Positions 35,622-45,673 are shown, counted from the first letter of the stretch. The stretch is 64,000 bases of DNA from DRTC01 sp964521025 (GCA_964521025.1 CAZFPK010000010.1:1-64000); one strand, 5' to 3'. The notes: generated by a model from the letters alone, not told the origin. Program-made: numbers and translations.

Positions 35622-37804
35622 TAGAAAACTCTTTTTTTGGGTATAGTAAAATAAAAATCAGAACCTTTATTTTTCTCACTTTCCACCCAGATCTTTCCTC
35701 GATGTGATTTAATGATCTCTTTGGCGATTGACAATCCAAGACCGGTTCCGATTATTTTATCTTGTGAATTTCCAGCTCGATAGAATTTATGAAAAATTTT
35801 ATCCAGAGACATTTCTGGTATCCCGACTCCGTTATCAGAAACTTGAATTTCTACTTCACCATTTTTATCCTTAATGAATAATTTTATAATTCCGTTTGGA
35901 GGAGTAAATTTAACTGCATTTGATAATAAATTCATGATGACTTGATAGATCTTATCAGGATCACATTTTACACTCGATAGAATCGGTGGAAAGTTTTTTT
36001 CGATTTTTATCTTTTTTTTATCAGTGAGGGGTTTTATATTTGAAGCAGCTAAATTGATCATTTCCAAAACATTAGCGAGTTGAAATTCCATTTTTACAGA
36101 ACCACTTTCAATTTTAGAGATATCTAATAAGTTTTCAATTAATCGAGTTAATCTATCGCTTTCATTATCAATGATCGTTAAAAAGTCTTCCCGGGTTTTA
36201 GGTTTCATATTTTTATCAGCAAGTATAGTTGCTGTAAATCCTTTTATGGAAGCCAGGGGAGAGCGTAGTTCATGAGAAACATGAGAAACAAAATCTGATT
36301 TCATTTTTTCAATTTCTTTCTTTTGGGTGATATCCCTTTGAAAAGAAACCACAAACATGATTTTCTTGTGTTTATCGTAAACAACGGAAAAAGAGCAATC
36401 CATGATGAGAACGGAACCATCTTTGCAGATGAATTCAGCTTCCAGACTCGCATTGTTCTTTTTTAATAAAACCTCAAATTCTTTTAAAAATAATTCATGG
36501 TATTTTGCATGAAAAATCTCGTAAATCTTTTTTCCGATGAATTCTTTTTTTTCAAAACCGGATTTCCTGATAGTCTCCGGATTTACCTGCAAAATCCTGT
36601 ATTCGGAATCCATAATAATGATAAATTCCGAAGCTATTTCAAAAAGAGAACGAAACCTTTCTTCACTTATTCTTAAAGCTTCTTCCGCGATGATCCGTTC
36701 ATCGATCTCTTTTTTCAGATCTATATTCTGCAGACGGTAGATTTCAGCTTCTTTCTCTTTTCTTTCGGTTTCATAAATAGTCCTCATTTCGGAGATTTTT
36801 CTGTCACTTTCCTCTGAAAAAACTTCATCCTTTATTTTTGTAGATATCTTAAAATTCTCTAATGCTTCCCTGAAATTTTCCTGCACTGTATTAAGTTCCG
36901 AAAGTGCTGAATAGATCTCCTGGAGAAGTTCTTTCGAGTTTATTTCTTCGGCAATATGCAGACTTTTTTCAAAATGCTGTGTTGTTTCAGGAAAGCGTTG
37001 ATCATTTTGGAGCAGGATTCCGATATTTTTTAGACAGGACGCAATTCCAAACTTGTTATTGATTTCAGTTTCGAATTTCAATGCCCTTTGAAAATTATCC
37101 AGAGCTTTTTCATTATTGCCAAGTCCGGCATAAACATCGGCAATGTTATTCAAAGTTGCAGCGATACTGCTTTTATTCCCTGTTTTTTCAAGAGTTTTAA
37201 GAGAATCTTTGAATTTATCCAAAGCTTTTGTATAATTTTTCTGATTATAAAAAATTGCTCCGATATTATTAAGAGCATTTGCTTCACCTTGTAGATTGTT
37301 AATGCTTTTACATATATCCAAAGAGCTGCGGAAAAATTCGAGAGCATTCTCAAAATCTATTAATTTCATATATAAAATACCAATATTATTTAATGAAGAA
37401 GCAATGCCGTTTTGATCGTTTATATCTTTATAAATATTTAAGGATTGAAGATGGAATTCGAGAGACTTATCATAATTACTAAGGCTTTGATAAACATTCC
37501 CGATATTATTCAAAGTGATAGCGATATTTTTCTTTGATTTAATTTCTTTAAATATTTGCAGTGATTTTTGGTGAGATTCCAGAGATTTTTCATATTTACT
37601 TAGGTTCCAGAAAGTTATCCCGATATTATTGAATACACTGGCAATTTCTTTCTTATTATTATTATTTTGGGCAACAGCTAGTGATTTCTGGTAGAATTCC
37701 AGAGCTTTATCAAAATTGCTGAATCTTTTATATGTATCGGCAATATTATTTAACAGCTGAAGGTTTTCCATGAAACCATCTTTTTTGTCTTTTTTCATAT
37801 TCAC
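35621..37804 (-). CDS. Cytoplasmic TPR-PAS sensor histidine kinase
   Basis: 727 residues. About eight TPR units fill residues 15-330 (repeated N-N-I-G pattern, e.g. ALNNIGAIFYNQKNYTKALD). A coiled coil, a PAS domain (about 385-500), H box FVSHVSHELRSPLASIKGF, N box QVIMNLLSNAVKFTPP and G boxes DNGVGIPEMS and GTGLGLSIAKEII follow. No membrane segment, so the signal is internal, probably through TPR-bound protein. It overlaps the upstream ATPase gene by four bases (ATGA). Confidence 0.92.
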   Translation of the reverse strand: MNMKKDKKDGFMENLQLLNNIADTYKRFSNFDKALEFYQKSLAVAQNNNNKKEIASVFNNIGITFWNLSKYEKSLESHQKSLQIFKEIKSKKNIAITLNNIGNVYQSLSNYDKSLEFHLQSLNIYKDINDQNGIASSLNNIGILYMKLIDFENALEFFRSSLDICKSINNLQGEANALNNIGAIFYNQKNYTKALDKFKDSLKTLEKTGNKSSIAATLNNIADVYAGLGNNEKALDNFQRALKFETEINNKFGIASCLKNIGILLQNDQRFPETTQHFEKSLHIAEEINSKELLQEIYSALSELNTVQENFREALENFKISTKIKDEVFSEESDRKISEMRTIYETERKEKEAEIYRLQNIDLKKEIDERIIAEEALRISEERFRSLFEIASEFIIIMDSEYRILQVNPETIRKSGFEKKEFIGKKIYEIFHAKYHELFLKEFEVLLKKNNASLEAEFICKDGSVLIMDCSFSVVYDKHKKIMFVVSFQRDITQKKEIEKMKSDFVSHVSHELRSPLASIKGFTATILADKNMKPKTREDFLTIIDNESDRLTRLIENLLDISKIESGSVKMEFQLANVLEMINLAASNIKPLTDKKKIKIEKNFPPILSSVKCDPDKIYQVIMNLLSNAVKFTPPNGIIKLFIKDKNGEVEIQVSDNGVGIPEMSLDKIFHKFYRAGNSQDKIIGTGLGLSIAKEIIKSHRGKIWVESEKNKGSDFYFTIPKKRVF

Positions 37805-40443
37805 TTTCCGGAATCCTCTATCTTTTTTAGTTCCGAAGTAGCAATATCGATACCAGCCTTGAATGAAGATTCTCTGAATAAATTTAAAGATTTCTTAAAA
37901 TATTGTCTCGCTTTTTCCTGATTTCCCTTCTCGAATTCTACAGTTGCCCAATTAAAAAATGCTTTTCCTTCTCCTTCTTTATCTCCGATTTCCGCTAACA
38001 ATTGATGCTGCTTTTGATAATATTTTATTGCGGACTCATATCTTTTATGATATTTTTCAATATTTCCCAGATTTCCGAAAGCATGCGAGATTCCCTCTTT
38101 ATCAGCGATCTTTTCTTGAATTTTCAGATTTTCCAGGTAAACAGTTTTTGCTTCGGCAATTTTTCCTTGTTTGAAAAGAATATCACCATACAAATCATTC
38201 GCAAAAGTCAAACCGTGTAAATCCGAAATCTGTTTGCAGAGAATCTTACTTTGAACAAGGTATTCAATCGCTGCGTCATAATTTTCGAGACGAAAATAAG
38301 ATTCCCCGATATTATATAAAATCAATCCTTCCTGTAGTTTATTACCGATATCCCTGGCAATTTCCAGACCTTGACGATAATACTTCAACGCAGTCTCGAC
38401 CTGACCTTCGATAGCGTAAATTGTTGCCATGTTTGAGATTATTTTGCTGTTAGCGCTTCTATTACCGATTTCTGCGGCAATCTTAAAAGCTCTTTCATAA
38501 TATTCCATTGCTTTTTTTCTGTTTCCCAACCTGGAATAAACCACTCCCAAATGATGCAGTGCTCTTTGGTTCAATAATTTATCCTTACCTGTTTTGACAA
38601 ATTCATAATATTCGTGAAAAGATGATAAAGCTTCTTTATAATCGGCTTTACCGAGATAATGCAGACCGATAATATTGGTTAATAAACTTTCAAATTTTGT
38701 ATCCTTTTTATCCTTGAAATAATTTTTTAGAGATTTTACTTTCTTCTCAAATTCTCTGGTTTTATTTGAAAATCTCAGAGCATTTACATAAAGGATTTCA
38801 AAATAATTTTTATAATAATCAGTATGTAGAAGCATTTTATTTTCGCGATAATAATTTATCAGTTCGTGGTAATTTTCAATGGAATTAAACACTCTTGCCC
38901 ATAAAAAATAATATTTATCTTCAAGTTTTTTGGTCGAGAGATTTTTTGGATCCAGAGCTTTTAATATTTGCCTTGCTTTTTCTGCCTTAAAAAGAAACAG
39001 TAATAATTCGATTTTATTTAGAATTGCTTCATCTGCGCTGCTTTTTCTTTTGTATTTTAAATCGCTTTTCCGACAGATATCGATCAACTGTTCATAATAG
39101 TTTATCGCTACTTCGTTATGATAAAGCTCTTTTGCTCGATTTCCGGCTTTTTCATAATATAAAATTGCTTTATCATTTATTTCTGCTTTTTGATAATTAT
39201 AAGCAAGATCAGCAAAATATTCATTTAAATTCCGGTGATAAATATCCTCGATCGATTCAGCAGCTAATTTATGAAGGCTTACCAGCTCATCCTTCACGAT
39301 CATTTGATAAACGCTATCTCTGACAATATTGTTCTTAAATTCATTTTCAATTGAAGTCAACGAATACCATAGATTTTCCTCCTTCCCTTTATCGATTAAC
39401 TGTTCGACATTTTTATCAGACATCATGGAACTTAAAACGCGCACCGTGAATTTATTACCTAATACAGATGCTTTTTTTGTTGCTTCTTTCAAATCAGGAG
39501 TAAATTTATTGATTTGTGAGGATATCAAAAGATTGAGATCGTCAGGGATTTCGGATATCTTTATCAGAAGATCGCAATTTCTATTCAGGAGATTATCTTT
39601 CTGCAGGAAATGAACAACCTGTTTGATCAGAAAAGGATTACCTTTGCTTTTCTTCCAGATCAGATCGAGAGTTTTTGGAGGAATTGTGAGCTCTTTTTGC
39701 TTTTCGAAAAATAACAGTCTTTTTGTTAATTCTGCAGTTTCTTCAACATTCAAAGGCTGAAGACATATTTTATGAAATGGAATATCAAAATTTTCAAAAG
39801 GAGATTTTTTTCCCGGACAAACCATGGATATGATAACCATCGGGTATTCTTCAATATTTCTCACTAATGTTTTTATAAAATTTAAAGTGTCATCATCAAT
39901 ATATTCAGCATTTTCCAGGATGATAACAAGCGGTTTTTGACAGGCTAAAATCTTGAAGAAATTTTTTAAGGTAAATAAAATATTTTCATAGATTGTGTGA
40001 GCATCAAGGTGTTTGAAAGTCTGATCCTGTAAATCCAGGTCGATCAGGGAAGCGAGTAAGCATTCTGTTCGAATCAGTTCGTCTTTTAGGTTCGGAGCAG
40101 CTGGTTTTTTTACTAATTCATTTATCTTCTTTTGAAATTCCAGTTTATTTTTTTCTTTTGAAAATATATCGGATTGATTGAAATAATCAACTAATAGACT
40201 TTTAAGGGGATTAAAACTTTTTTTCAAATGTTGATCACAAATCAGATAGAACCAATGATGATTTTCATACGACTTGTTTTTCTTGATCTCCCTGATAATC
40301 GTGCTTTTGCCAATACCGGATTCACCTTCGATACAAATAATTCCGCAGAATTTTCTTTTTTGTGAGGAACAGAGTGGTTCTAAAAATTGAGAAAGTTTTT
40401 TCAGTTCATTTTTCCGACCGATAATTTTAGTTTCTTTTTTCAT
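37801..40443 (-). CDS. STAND/AAA_16-type ATPase with TPR array
   Basis: 880 residues. Near the N-terminus is IIGRKNELKKL then Walker A EGESGIGKSTIIRE (about residue 40) and Walker B VIILENAEYIDDD, the layout of predicted ATPases of the AAA_16/STAND class. A winged-helix-like middle and at least ten TPRs follow (e.g. ALHHLGVVYSRLGNRKKAME, LGNLGNIEKYHKRYESAIKY). In many bacteria this module is fused to a Ser/Thr kinase; here it stands alone ahead of the TPR kinase, so it may sense a ligand and hand the signal on through TPR contacts. Confidence 0.85.
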   Translation of the reverse strand: MKKETKIIGRKNELKKLSQFLEPLCSSQKRKFCGIICIEGESGIGKSTIIREIKKNKSYENHHWFYLICDQHLKKSFNPLKSLLVDYFNQSDIFSKEKNKLEFQKKINELVKKPAAPNLKDELIRTECLLASLIDLDLQDQTFKHLDAHTIYENILFTLKNFFKILACQKPLVIILENAEYIDDDTLNFIKTLVRNIEEYPMVIISMVCPGKKSPFENFDIPFHKICLQPLNVEETAELTKRLLFFEKQKELTIPPKTLDLIWKKSKGNPFLIKQVVHFLQKDNLLNRNCDLLIKISEIPDDLNLLISSQINKFTPDLKEATKKASVLGNKFTVRVLSSMMSDKNVEQLIDKGKEENLWYSLTSIENEFKNNIVRDSVYQMIVKDELVSLHKLAAESIEDIYHRNLNEYFADLAYNYQKAEINDKAILYYEKAGNRAKELYHNEVAINYYEQLIDICRKSDLKYKRKSSADEAILNKIELLLFLFKAEKARQILKALDPKNLSTKKLEDKYYFLWARVFNSIENYHELINYYRENKMLLHTDYYKNYFEILYVNALRFSNKTREFEKKVKSLKNYFKDKKDTKFESLLTNIIGLHYLGKADYKEALSSFHEYYEFVKTGKDKLLNQRALHHLGVVYSRLGNRKKAMEYYERAFKIAAEIGNRSANSKIISNMATIYAIEGQVETALKYYRQGLEIARDIGNKLQEGLILYNIGESYFRLENYDAAIEYLVQSKILCKQISDLHGLTFANDLYGDILFKQGKIAEAKTVYLENLKIQEKIADKEGISHAFGNLGNIEKYHKRYESAIKYYQKQHQLLAEIGDKEGEGKAFFNWATVEFEKGNQEKARQYFKKSLNLFRESSFKAGIDIATSELKKIEDSGK

Positions 40444-40833
40444 ATTTTTTCTTTTTTAAATTCTCTTCATGATTTCTTAAAAAATAAAAATTGATGATGA
40501 ACTCGTAAAAAAATTAAAAATTTACGAGAACTGTCATCTTGAGTGTTGTCGAAAGATCCTTCTAACCAAAAAACTTTGAGATTCCTCGAAGAAGTTTATC
40601 CGGAGCGATGTCGAAGGACTTAGAATGACAAAACCGGCTTTTTTATGAAATCATCTTTTCTAATGAATTATTTATTTTATAAGTATGAAAGTGTCAAATT
40701 ATTTTTACAATTTATTGTTCAAGAGTTATTCTTCATCAAACGATTTGATCCTATCGATCGGATAGGGATTATTGGTATCAGGCAAGCTCGAGCAATACAG
40801 CTCCAGTTAACCGGTCAGGGACTTTTAACAGAA
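40444..40833. repeat. Repeat-bearing intergenic region
   Basis: No gene seen. 40490-40530 has a CTCGTAAAAAAATT...TTTACGAG palindrome related to 17088. 40535-40632 is a GTCATCTTGAG...GTCGAAGG...TTAGAATGAC mobile-looking repeat of the type also at 50228-50288. 40690-40833 is unassigned. Confidence 0.5.
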
Positions 40834-43230
40834 CTACTTTTTCCTGGTGGTTGTCTCCGGAATACCATTAATCCCGATTAGATAATAATATTTTTTGGTT
40901 TCGCTGATTTCTCCAATCCAGTTTGTAGAGCGAATTCCCGACTGCTCCAAATCCCAATCTTCAAAAGCATCATGCGGATCATCGGAGGAATAAACACTGT
41001 AAGAAATTGCATTTTCTGCTTCATCCCAACTAATTGAAACAGAATCGGGATCTAATGAAATCACAATATTTTCCGGCACAGAAGGTGTTCCGGTCTGGTG
41101 AAAATAGAATGCTCCCATATCGGCAACTGTTCCGTCAGGATCATTATCACCGGTTCCCGAATCGATACAGGGAGAATCCCAGTTCAGGAAAAATAAATAA
41201 TTTGTTTCATCGGTAAATGACGGGTCTTCGTCGATATTACCGGTCCCCGGGTAACCTCCTTCGATATCGTTGTATTCGACTGCTAAAGATGAACTCGCCG
41301 ACTGCACCGGATACGAGGTATCCCAGATAATATTGTTATAAAGATACGCATCGGAAGAAGTTACATCAAATCCGTAATCATACGAATAGACTGTATTATT
41401 ATAGAATGTTAATGAATCGAGATCATATCCGGAAAAGGCAATGGAATTGGAAACAAAATCCTCGAGATAAAAAAGATTATATCCGATTTCAATTTGGTTG
41501 GTCATTTGGTTCAAGATTAATGCCGAATCGCAATCCGCAAATTCGTTTTCATAAATAAGGCAGGATATATCTCCCATAAAATACAATCCAATAAAGGAAT
41601 TTCTGATGGTCTCGGTACTATTTCGAATTCTGGAATTGGTCAAGGACGGCGTTGCTATCGAGCCGCTGCTATTAAAAAATTCTCCGCTTTTATGATAATC
41701 ATTAAAGTCACAATTATCGATATTAATAGAAACGAAACCATTAACATCGATACCGATAGTTTCGGTTCTCATGGTTTCCGTGCTGTTCCGTATCCGGCAA
41801 TTGGTTAAGGTTGGTGTGGATTCCGTTGTACCTGATGAATTGTAGATATCGATTCCGATTTGGTAACCGATAATGCTATCAGCATCGATTTCCATATTGA
41901 TAATATCTTCAAGATAAATTGCAGTTAAAAGTTCGACCTCTCGATCACGAGTAATTTCGGTGCTGTTCCTGATCCGACAGTTTGTCAGAGTTGGAGTTTC
42001 TGCTGTAGAACTCCCGGTTCCGATGTAATTTACTCCAAAAGGATAATCTTCAATATCACAGCTATCGATCTCAGCGGCAACAAAGCCGGATATATCGATT
42101 CCGATCTCTCCGGTTCTCGTTGTCTCCGTGCTATTGCGGATCCTGCAATTAGTTAAGGTTGGAGTCGAAAGAGTCGGTTCTGAATTTGAAATTTGAACTC
42201 CGATCGGATAACCCTCGATCGTACAATCCTCGATAACAGTATTAGTTGTATCGATGATGGAAATTCCGACGAATGCAGTATCCCGAACTGCGAAAGTATC
42301 ATAAATAATGGAAACATTATGCAGGGAAGCATAAAGACCATCGAGATTAACTCCTTTGGAAGCATTATGAATATTAACATAATTTATGTGTATTTCGCGC
42401 TGATATGGAATATCTTCTTCCATACTTATCCCTTTCCAGTTCGGAGTATTTTCGTTGGGAGTAATCGATATCGGATTCTGAGGGTTTCCAAAAGCATTTA
42501 GTATCCCATATACATAAAAATAGTAATTACCTGAAAAAAAGATAGTTACTCCATTTTCAATGCCCAAACTTTCACCTGCCTGAACGAAAATATCACCATC
42601 GACAACATAAGGTCCATCCGCAGTATTCCAGACTCCGCTAACCGCACCGGAAACATGTGTATAGTTTTTCACCACCAGATACGGAGGATTAGGTTCGTCC
42701 CAGCCATCGAAAGTTATCCAGTTGAAAATATTATCATTCCGGCAGGCAATTCCCATGGAGAACCAATTCTGAACCAGACAACCGGCAAGATCGGAATTGG
42801 CATTTCCTCCCAGGATATGCATAATGGAACCGGGAGAATAACCCGGATTTTCATTCAGGAATAAATAACACAGAGCGGGATTATATGCTTCATTATTTAT
42901 ATCTGTATAAATAACACCGGCAGGTGCTGAGATCGGATTATTGGTCATCGGAGTTATCGACCAATCAGGCTGGTTCGTGCTATTGACATAACCGTGGAAT
43001 TCGATCTGATCGATGATCGTTCCGTCAGGGATAGAGGAAATATCGAACATCATCCAGCCGTCTTCATTATTATAACCCCGGACTATACTCTGTTCGGTTT
43101 TGGTAATTCCGTTTGTTGTTCCCGTCCAATACTGGGTATCTTGAGGATAAACAAAAAATTGTGTTTCAGCATAAACACAGGAAACTGCTAAAAGAAAAAT
43201 TATTAGAAGAAAAAGTTTATTTCTTTCCAT
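40834..43230 (-). CDS. Secreted beta-helix protein with four internal repeats
   Basis: Signal peptide (LFLLIIFLLAVSCVYA), an N-terminal jelly-roll-like domain (DNRLRE style, residues about 25-190), a beta-helix, and a fibronectin-III-like end (SVSISWDEAENAISYSVYSS). In the helix the phrase LTNCRIRNSTE recurs four times at about 55-60 residue spacing (DNA near 41608, 41773, 41957 and 42121), with near-identical DNA in the repeated phrase, indicating recent internal duplication. There is no type IX sorting domain at the end (it stops ETTTRKK), so it is either released or truncated at the 3' end. A good TTGGAGGATT site precedes ATG. Confidence 0.8.
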   Translation of the reverse strand: MERNKLFLLIIFLLAVSCVYAETQFFVYPQDTQYWTGTTNGITKTEQSIVRGYNNEDGWMMFDISSIPDGTIIDQIEFHGYVNSTNQPDWSITPMTNNPISAPAGVIYTDINNEAYNPALCYLFLNENPGYSPGSIMHILGGNANSDLAGCLVQNWFSMGIACRNDNIFNWITFDGWDEPNPPYLVVKNYTHVSGAVSGVWNTADGPYVVDGDIFVQAGESLGIENGVTIFFSGNYYFYVYGILNAFGNPQNPISITPNENTPNWKGISMEEDIPYQREIHINYVNIHNASKGVNLDGLYASLHNVSIIYDTFAVRDTAFVGISIIDTTNTVIEDCTIEGYPIGVQISNSEPTLSTPTLTNCRIRNSTETTRTGEIGIDISGFVAAEIDSCDIEDYPFGVNYIGTGSSTAETPTLTNCRIRNSTEITRDREVELLTAIYLEDIINMEIDADSIIGYQIGIDIYNSSGTTESTPTLTNCRIRNSTETMRTETIGIDVNGFVSINIDNCDFNDYHKSGEFFNSSGSIATPSLTNSRIRNSTETIRNSFIGLYFMGDISCLIYENEFADCDSALILNQMTNQIEIGYNLFYLEDFVSNSIAFSGYDLDSLTFYNNTVYSYDYGFDVTSSDAYLYNNIIWDTSYPVQSASSSLAVEYNDIEGGYPGTGNIDEDPSFTDETNYLFFLNWDSPCIDSGTGDNDPDGTVADMGAFYFHQTGTPSVPENIVISLDPDSVSISWDEAENAISYSVYSSDDPHDAFEDWDLEQSGIRSTNWIGEISETKKYYYLIGINGIPETTTRKK

Positions 43231-43557
43231 AATTCAATCCTCCAAAAAAATTATAACGCAATTCTTTTGCCAACTGGAAAAAGTTTTTTGGATATGAAGT
43301 CAAATAATATTTTCCACTTCACTTTGTCGGTAAATTCCGCAAGATAAAGAATCATCATTACGGCACTGATCTTCATAGCTTTTTTTACTTGACAGGTTAA
43401 TAATTATTTTGAGAAAAAGTAGAAGAGAAATATAGAGGGATTTTGGAAGGATATTGATGTTATTAAATATGGATACAGAGTTATGTGTAAGATGAAAAAG
43501 GTATAAATGGAACAAAAGGTAAAAAAACTTTTGTTTCAATTTAATATCTAAATGGTG
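43231..43557. other. Divergent intergenic region
   Basis: No convincing gene. It should hold the promoters for the minus-strand beta-helix gene and the plus-strand flavodoxin. TTGACA occurs at about 43388 without a good -10 at 17 bases. Confidence 0.35.
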
Positions 43558-43609
43558 GTTAAGATTAACTCGATATAGGTCGAGCGTTCAAAGCGTTTAT
43601 GCTCTTAAC
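43558..43609 (+). promoter_or_regulatory. Structured leader upstream of the flavodoxin gene
   Basis: Outer stem GTTAAGA (43558-43564) / TCTTAAC (43603-43609) encloses CTCGA (43569-43573) / TCGAG (43580-43584) and a second small GAGC/GCTC pairing. The structure ends 38 bases before ATG. It matches no riboswitch class I recognise. Confidence 0.3.
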
Positions 43610-43646
43610 TAATCCATTTAATAAAAATAGAAAAGGAGGTAATAAA

Positions 43647-44156
43647 ATGGCAAAAGTATTTATCGTTTACGATTCAGAGACAGGGAACACAGAAAAAATG
43701 GCAAAGACAGTTGAGCAAGGAGCAAAAGAAAGCAACGTAGATGTAGTCTTAGAGAAAGTAGATGACGCTGCGATGAGTGACTTAGAGTGGGCTTATGGCA
43801 TAATCATCGGTTCACCGAATTATTTTGGTAATATGTCTGCCAAAATGAAGAAATTTATCGATGAAACAGTCGGGCTTTATATGGAAGGAAAGCTAAAGAG
43901 AAAAGTTGGTGCAGCTTTCGTTTCAGCAGCTGGAACCGGCACCGGTGCTGAAACAACTGCACTAACCCTCATAACTGCTATGATGGGTCACGAAATGATA
44001 ATTGTCAGCGCTCCAGGGAGAGAACAAGGATGGCCAGGCACATTTGGGGTCATAGCTGATGGACTTGGATTTGAAGGCTCACCTGACGAAAAGATGTTGA
44101 ATAATTGTAAAAATTTGGGCAAGCGAGTGACGGAGATAGCAGACAAACTAATCTGA
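43647..44156 (+). CDS. Flavodoxin-like FMN-binding protein (WrbA/flavodoxin fold)
   Basis: 169 residues. The FMN phosphate loop is SETGNTEKMA at residues 10-19; IIIGSPNYFGNMSAKMKKFID and FVSAAGTGTGAETTAL are the later isoalloxazine-contact loops, and GFEGSPDE the last. Likely a small electron carrier or FMN-dependent reductase. A perfect AAAGGAGGTAATAAA site decides the ATG; the open frame upstream is not coding. Single gene with its own terminator. Confidence 0.85.
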   Translation: MAKVFIVYDSETGNTEKMAKTVEQGAKESNVDVVLEKVDDAAMSDLEWAYGIIIGSPNYFGNMSAKMKKFIDETVGLYMEGKLKRKVGAAFVSAAGTGTGAETTALTLITAMMGHEMIIVSAPGREQGWPGTFGVIADGLGFEGSPDEKMLNNCKNLGKRVTEIADKLI

Positions 44157-44254
44157 TTCTATTCAATTAACGTACGCACCATTTTGTCGAACACTACTTG
44201 ATAGTACTCATAAGAGTACAGTCCTTTCAGGCGGGAAATATTTTCTAATAAAAC

Positions 44255-44293
44255 AAAAAAGGCGACAACTTTAATTGTCGCCTTTTTCTTTTT
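44255..44293 (+). terminator. Rho-independent terminator of the flavodoxin gene
   Basis: Stem AAAAAAGGCGACAA / TTGTCGCCTTTTT with six-base loop CTTTAA, followed by CTTTTT. Strong and symmetric. Confidence 0.92.
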
Positions 44294-44329
44294 AGTTCTC
44301 GTTCAGGAGCATGGGAACGAGACATAAAC

Positions 44330-44515
44330 TATTCGACTCGTCCATTCTCCGAAGTATTCTACGAAGGATGAATAAGTGTAGCGACGAGTCGAAACAGAAA
44401 TCTTCATCGCTTGTTTCGAGTAGTCGTTTTGTGCCAAGACGATGTCCTTCGTCAAACGAGTTTGACGCTGTCCTTACGACTCGAATTACTTCGTCAGGAT
44501 TTATCCTTCGTAGCT
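44330..44515. repeat. CGACTCG/GACGAGTCG dispersed repeat, copy 1
   Basis: Contains CGACTCGTCCATTCTCC, GCGACGAGTCGAAAC, CTTGTTTCGAGTAGTCGT, GTCAAACGAGTTTGACGC and CTTACGACTCGA blocks in that order. 48375-48514 has a matching series. Both copies end exactly at the stop of a sorting-domain gene, so the repeat moved with, or marks, the recombining 3' end. Confidence 0.6.
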
Positions 44516-45325
44516 TTAGCGTTGTAGGATCATCTTTCCGGAGAAAGTGTTATCTCCAACTTTAACAACATACAGATAGATTCCGAAAGTCATGTTTTCA
44601 GCATTCCAGGATGTGGTAAATTCTTCTTCATCACAGTAACCATTATAAAGTGTTTGAACTTTCTGTCCTTTTGAATTGTAGATCGTTACTTCAATATTTG
44701 CCGGTTCAGGCATATTGAATTTGATTTCAGTTGATGGATAGAATGGATTTGGATAGTTGTGAATACTTCCTTCAATAACCGGAACATCAGGATTTTCTCC
44801 ATTATTATCAGGAATAGTGAGGGAAATCGGTCCAAAGTTATTTGTCACACCGGATTCATCCTTGTTTTCTATCCAGTACCAGTAAGTTTGATTTACATTT
44901 ACTTCGCTTTCATCTACGAATGTGTATTCAGTTGGTTCAAAGGATGTTCCTCCTCCGGGAATAAGAGAGGAATTTATCTGGAATGATTCATCGAAGTTTT
45001 CATTGTCCGAACGATAGACATTCCAGCCGATGTTATTTGATTCTGTTTGTGTGGTCCAATTGAGCGTTGGTATTCCGTCATGATAGAAAGCAGTGAAGGA
45101 CGAGAGTTCGACTGGTGTAACTTGGTCATTATTGATAACAAATGCTAAGTCTAAAGATTCCTGTGTTACGGGATCTATTAATTCATACCATTGATTATAC
45201 ATATACACAGCGTCATCATTCCAATGATTTTGAGAAGTTTTCCAACCTATTGTTTCCAAGGCTCCAATTGTAATTTGTAACCAATAAATATTCCCTTCAT
45301 ATTGATAAAACGGATCAGAAATGAT
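44516..45325 (-). pseudogene. 5'-truncated type IX-secreted protein
   Basis: The frame encodes the C-terminal two thirds of the family represented intact at 50300-51577: DPFYQYEGNIYWLQ, NHWNDDAVY, a VELSSFTAFYHDGIPTLNW fibronectin-like domain, and the sorting domain NYPNPFYPSTEIKF...YNSKGQKVQTLYNG. Homology starts at about 45325, where a dispersed repeat begins and an in-frame TGA follows. Signal peptide and about 150 residues are lost. A 290-base stretch is identical to the paralogue at 48819-49108. Confidence 0.75.
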
Positions 45326-45420
45326 GCTCTGACGGACGCTCCTGCGTCAAATACGACAAGTGAAAGGAGGGAACAGGCATGCCTGTTCCTTACGGATAAA
45401 GGATAGTCGCAAATAATAAA
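45318..45420. repeat. Palindromic repeat at the truncation junction
   Basis: Contains GACGGACGCTCCTGCGTC (hairpin GACGC/GCGTC) and the perfect 20-base palindrome GGAACAGGCATGCCTGTTCC (45370-45389). It replaces the 5' part of the gene at 44516. Confidence 0.6.
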
Positions 45421-45673
45421 AAAAACCTCCCCGCAACTTTCTATTTGACAATTTTTTTCCAGATCAAATGGTTGGCTCGCATCTAAATTGAAAACTGCAT
45501 CTCTTAATCAGGTAGGAGAAGCAGAATTGCTTAATTAAAAAAAAATTGTTCTTTACTAAGATCGGGAGTAGTGTATTTTACTTGCTGAAGTTTTCCTGTT
45601 TCGGACTTAAAAAAAACTCAGCTCCTGTGCTGTTCCGTACAACCTTTACCGGAAAAAGTTCCTGTTTAATATT
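45421..45673. other. Unassigned intergenic DNA
   Basis: No gene or clear signal seen on either strand between the palindromic repeat and the 21-base tandem array. Confidence 0.35.

Noticed and set aside
40750..40833. Possible sorting-domain remnant after the beta-helix gene (reads SLPDTNNPYPIDRIKSFDEE)
   Set aside because: The resemblance is slight and the frame is short, closed upstream by a stop; chance cannot be excluded.
43300..43539. 79-residue minus-strand open frame
   Set aside because: AT-rich noise with implausible composition and no ribosome site.
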